A stretch of 42,557 nucleotides of DNA from CAYPPG01 sp964412555 (GTDB lineage Bacteria; Hinthialibacterota; Hinthialibacteria; Hinthialibacterales; Hinthialibacteraceae): NCBI GenBank assembly GCA_964412555.1, contig CAYPPG010000067.1:1-42557 (forward strand). The letters are read 5' to 3'. The notes beneath the pieces are model-generated. The model did no database searches. It saw only the letters and a list, made by a program, of their open reading frames with translations, and was not told the DNA's origin. Each line of letters starts with the position of its first letter. Positions within the stretch are counted from its first letter, which is position 1. Position numbers and translations under genes: made by a program. Below, piece by piece: positions 42,323 through 42,557 of this stretch.

Positions 42323-42553
42323 TCAGTTTTCGATTTTGCGAAAGACCAAGATCAATGCTTGGCGCAAATTCGTGATGCCAAAAAGAGACGGCTTTTGGTT
42401 TTCAAGAAAAATGGTGTTTTCAAGTAGCGGTTTGTCGTTGTTCTCTCTATAAAAACTGCCTTTTAACAGAAGATAAGGTTCATGCAAATCATAGAATACC
42501 ACTGTGTTTTGCTTCAGTCGGAAATGGAATTTTCCTTTGTTTGAGTTAAGGTA
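42323..42553 (-). other. Protein-like reading frame at the window edge, no start codon
   Basis: Minus-strand frame of about 76 codons reading NKGKFHFRLKQNTVVFYDL, then LLLKGSFYRENNDKPLLENT and LRQALILVFRKIEN before TGA. It looks like a real protein C terminus, but the codon just upstream in frame (42554-42556) is TGA and no ATG exists, only GTG and TTG. It could be a small gene, a decayed one, or the end of a gene with a frameshift beyond the edge. Confidence 0.3.
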
Positions 42554-42557
42554 TCAA

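Overview
The window looks like chromosomal DNA of a free-living, Gram-negative-type bacterium from a PVC-adjacent or candidate phylum such as Sumerlaeota, Hydrogenedentota or Poribacteria. This placement is an inference. It rests on the T2SS-type pseudopilins ending in an SxGP[DN] ... PSNG ... GD tail, the Thr/Pro linker of the TPTPT type, Tat signals on sugar enzymes and sulfatases, several families of hairpin repeats, and an Lnt acyltransferase that implies an outer membrane. No rRNA, tRNA or other phylogenetic marker is present, and I see no CRISPR array, transposase or prophage.

Layout. 1-4.2 kb: the 3' part of a large secreted-type protein, then a PD40 propeller protein with a TP linker and two repeated C-terminal domains. 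4.2-4.4 kb: a run of hairpin repeats. 4.5-10.6 kb: a gamma-carbonic-anhydrase-like protein, a PcRGLX/YetA-like putative polysaccharide-degrading protein, a Tat-exported TIM-barrel isomerase, a VOC protein and a Tat-exported FAD oxidoreductase. 10.9-17.8 kb: three separate pseudopilins, a broken higA antitoxin gene, a B12-binding radical SAM enzyme, purA and a CRP-like regulator with an extra C-terminal region. 17.9-24.2 kb: a second TIM-barrel isomerase, a 200-bp nested palindrome beside a short antitoxin-like gene, an intact sulfatase, a BON/Hsp20 stress pair and a second sulfatase split by a frameshift at an A9 run. 24.2-26.8 kb: a DUF72 protein, a small Cys-rich protein and a Tat-exported Gfo/Idh/MocA oxidoreductase. 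26.9-33.1 kb: a plus-strand run of CobA-HemD fusion, GT2 glycosyltransferase, SDR epimerase and a seven-bladed propeller protein. 33.2-40.6 kb: minus-strand housekeeping genes, PPi-type phosphofructokinase, a tightly packed rpoD-aroE-aroK-creatininase operon, lnt and yacG. 40.8-42.3 kb: a small membrane protein and a sialidase-like Asp-box protein that starts at TTG.

How it fits together. Scattered around the housekeeping genes is a glycan-degradation theme: a putative lyase, two sulfatases, a sialidase-like protein, two sugar isomerases, an FAD oxidoreductase and a Gfo/Idh/MocA enzyme. Most carry Sec or Tat signals, so an extracytoplasmic pathway for sulfated or acidic polysaccharides is plausible but not proven. 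The least routine signals are two small degenerate antitoxin genes below usual ORF cut-offs, the frameshifted sulfatase with a non-canonical active-site motif, and hairpin repeats whose arms covary and which carry the GGAG/GTAG tetranucleotide of REP elements. I found no convincing wholly new multi-gene system.
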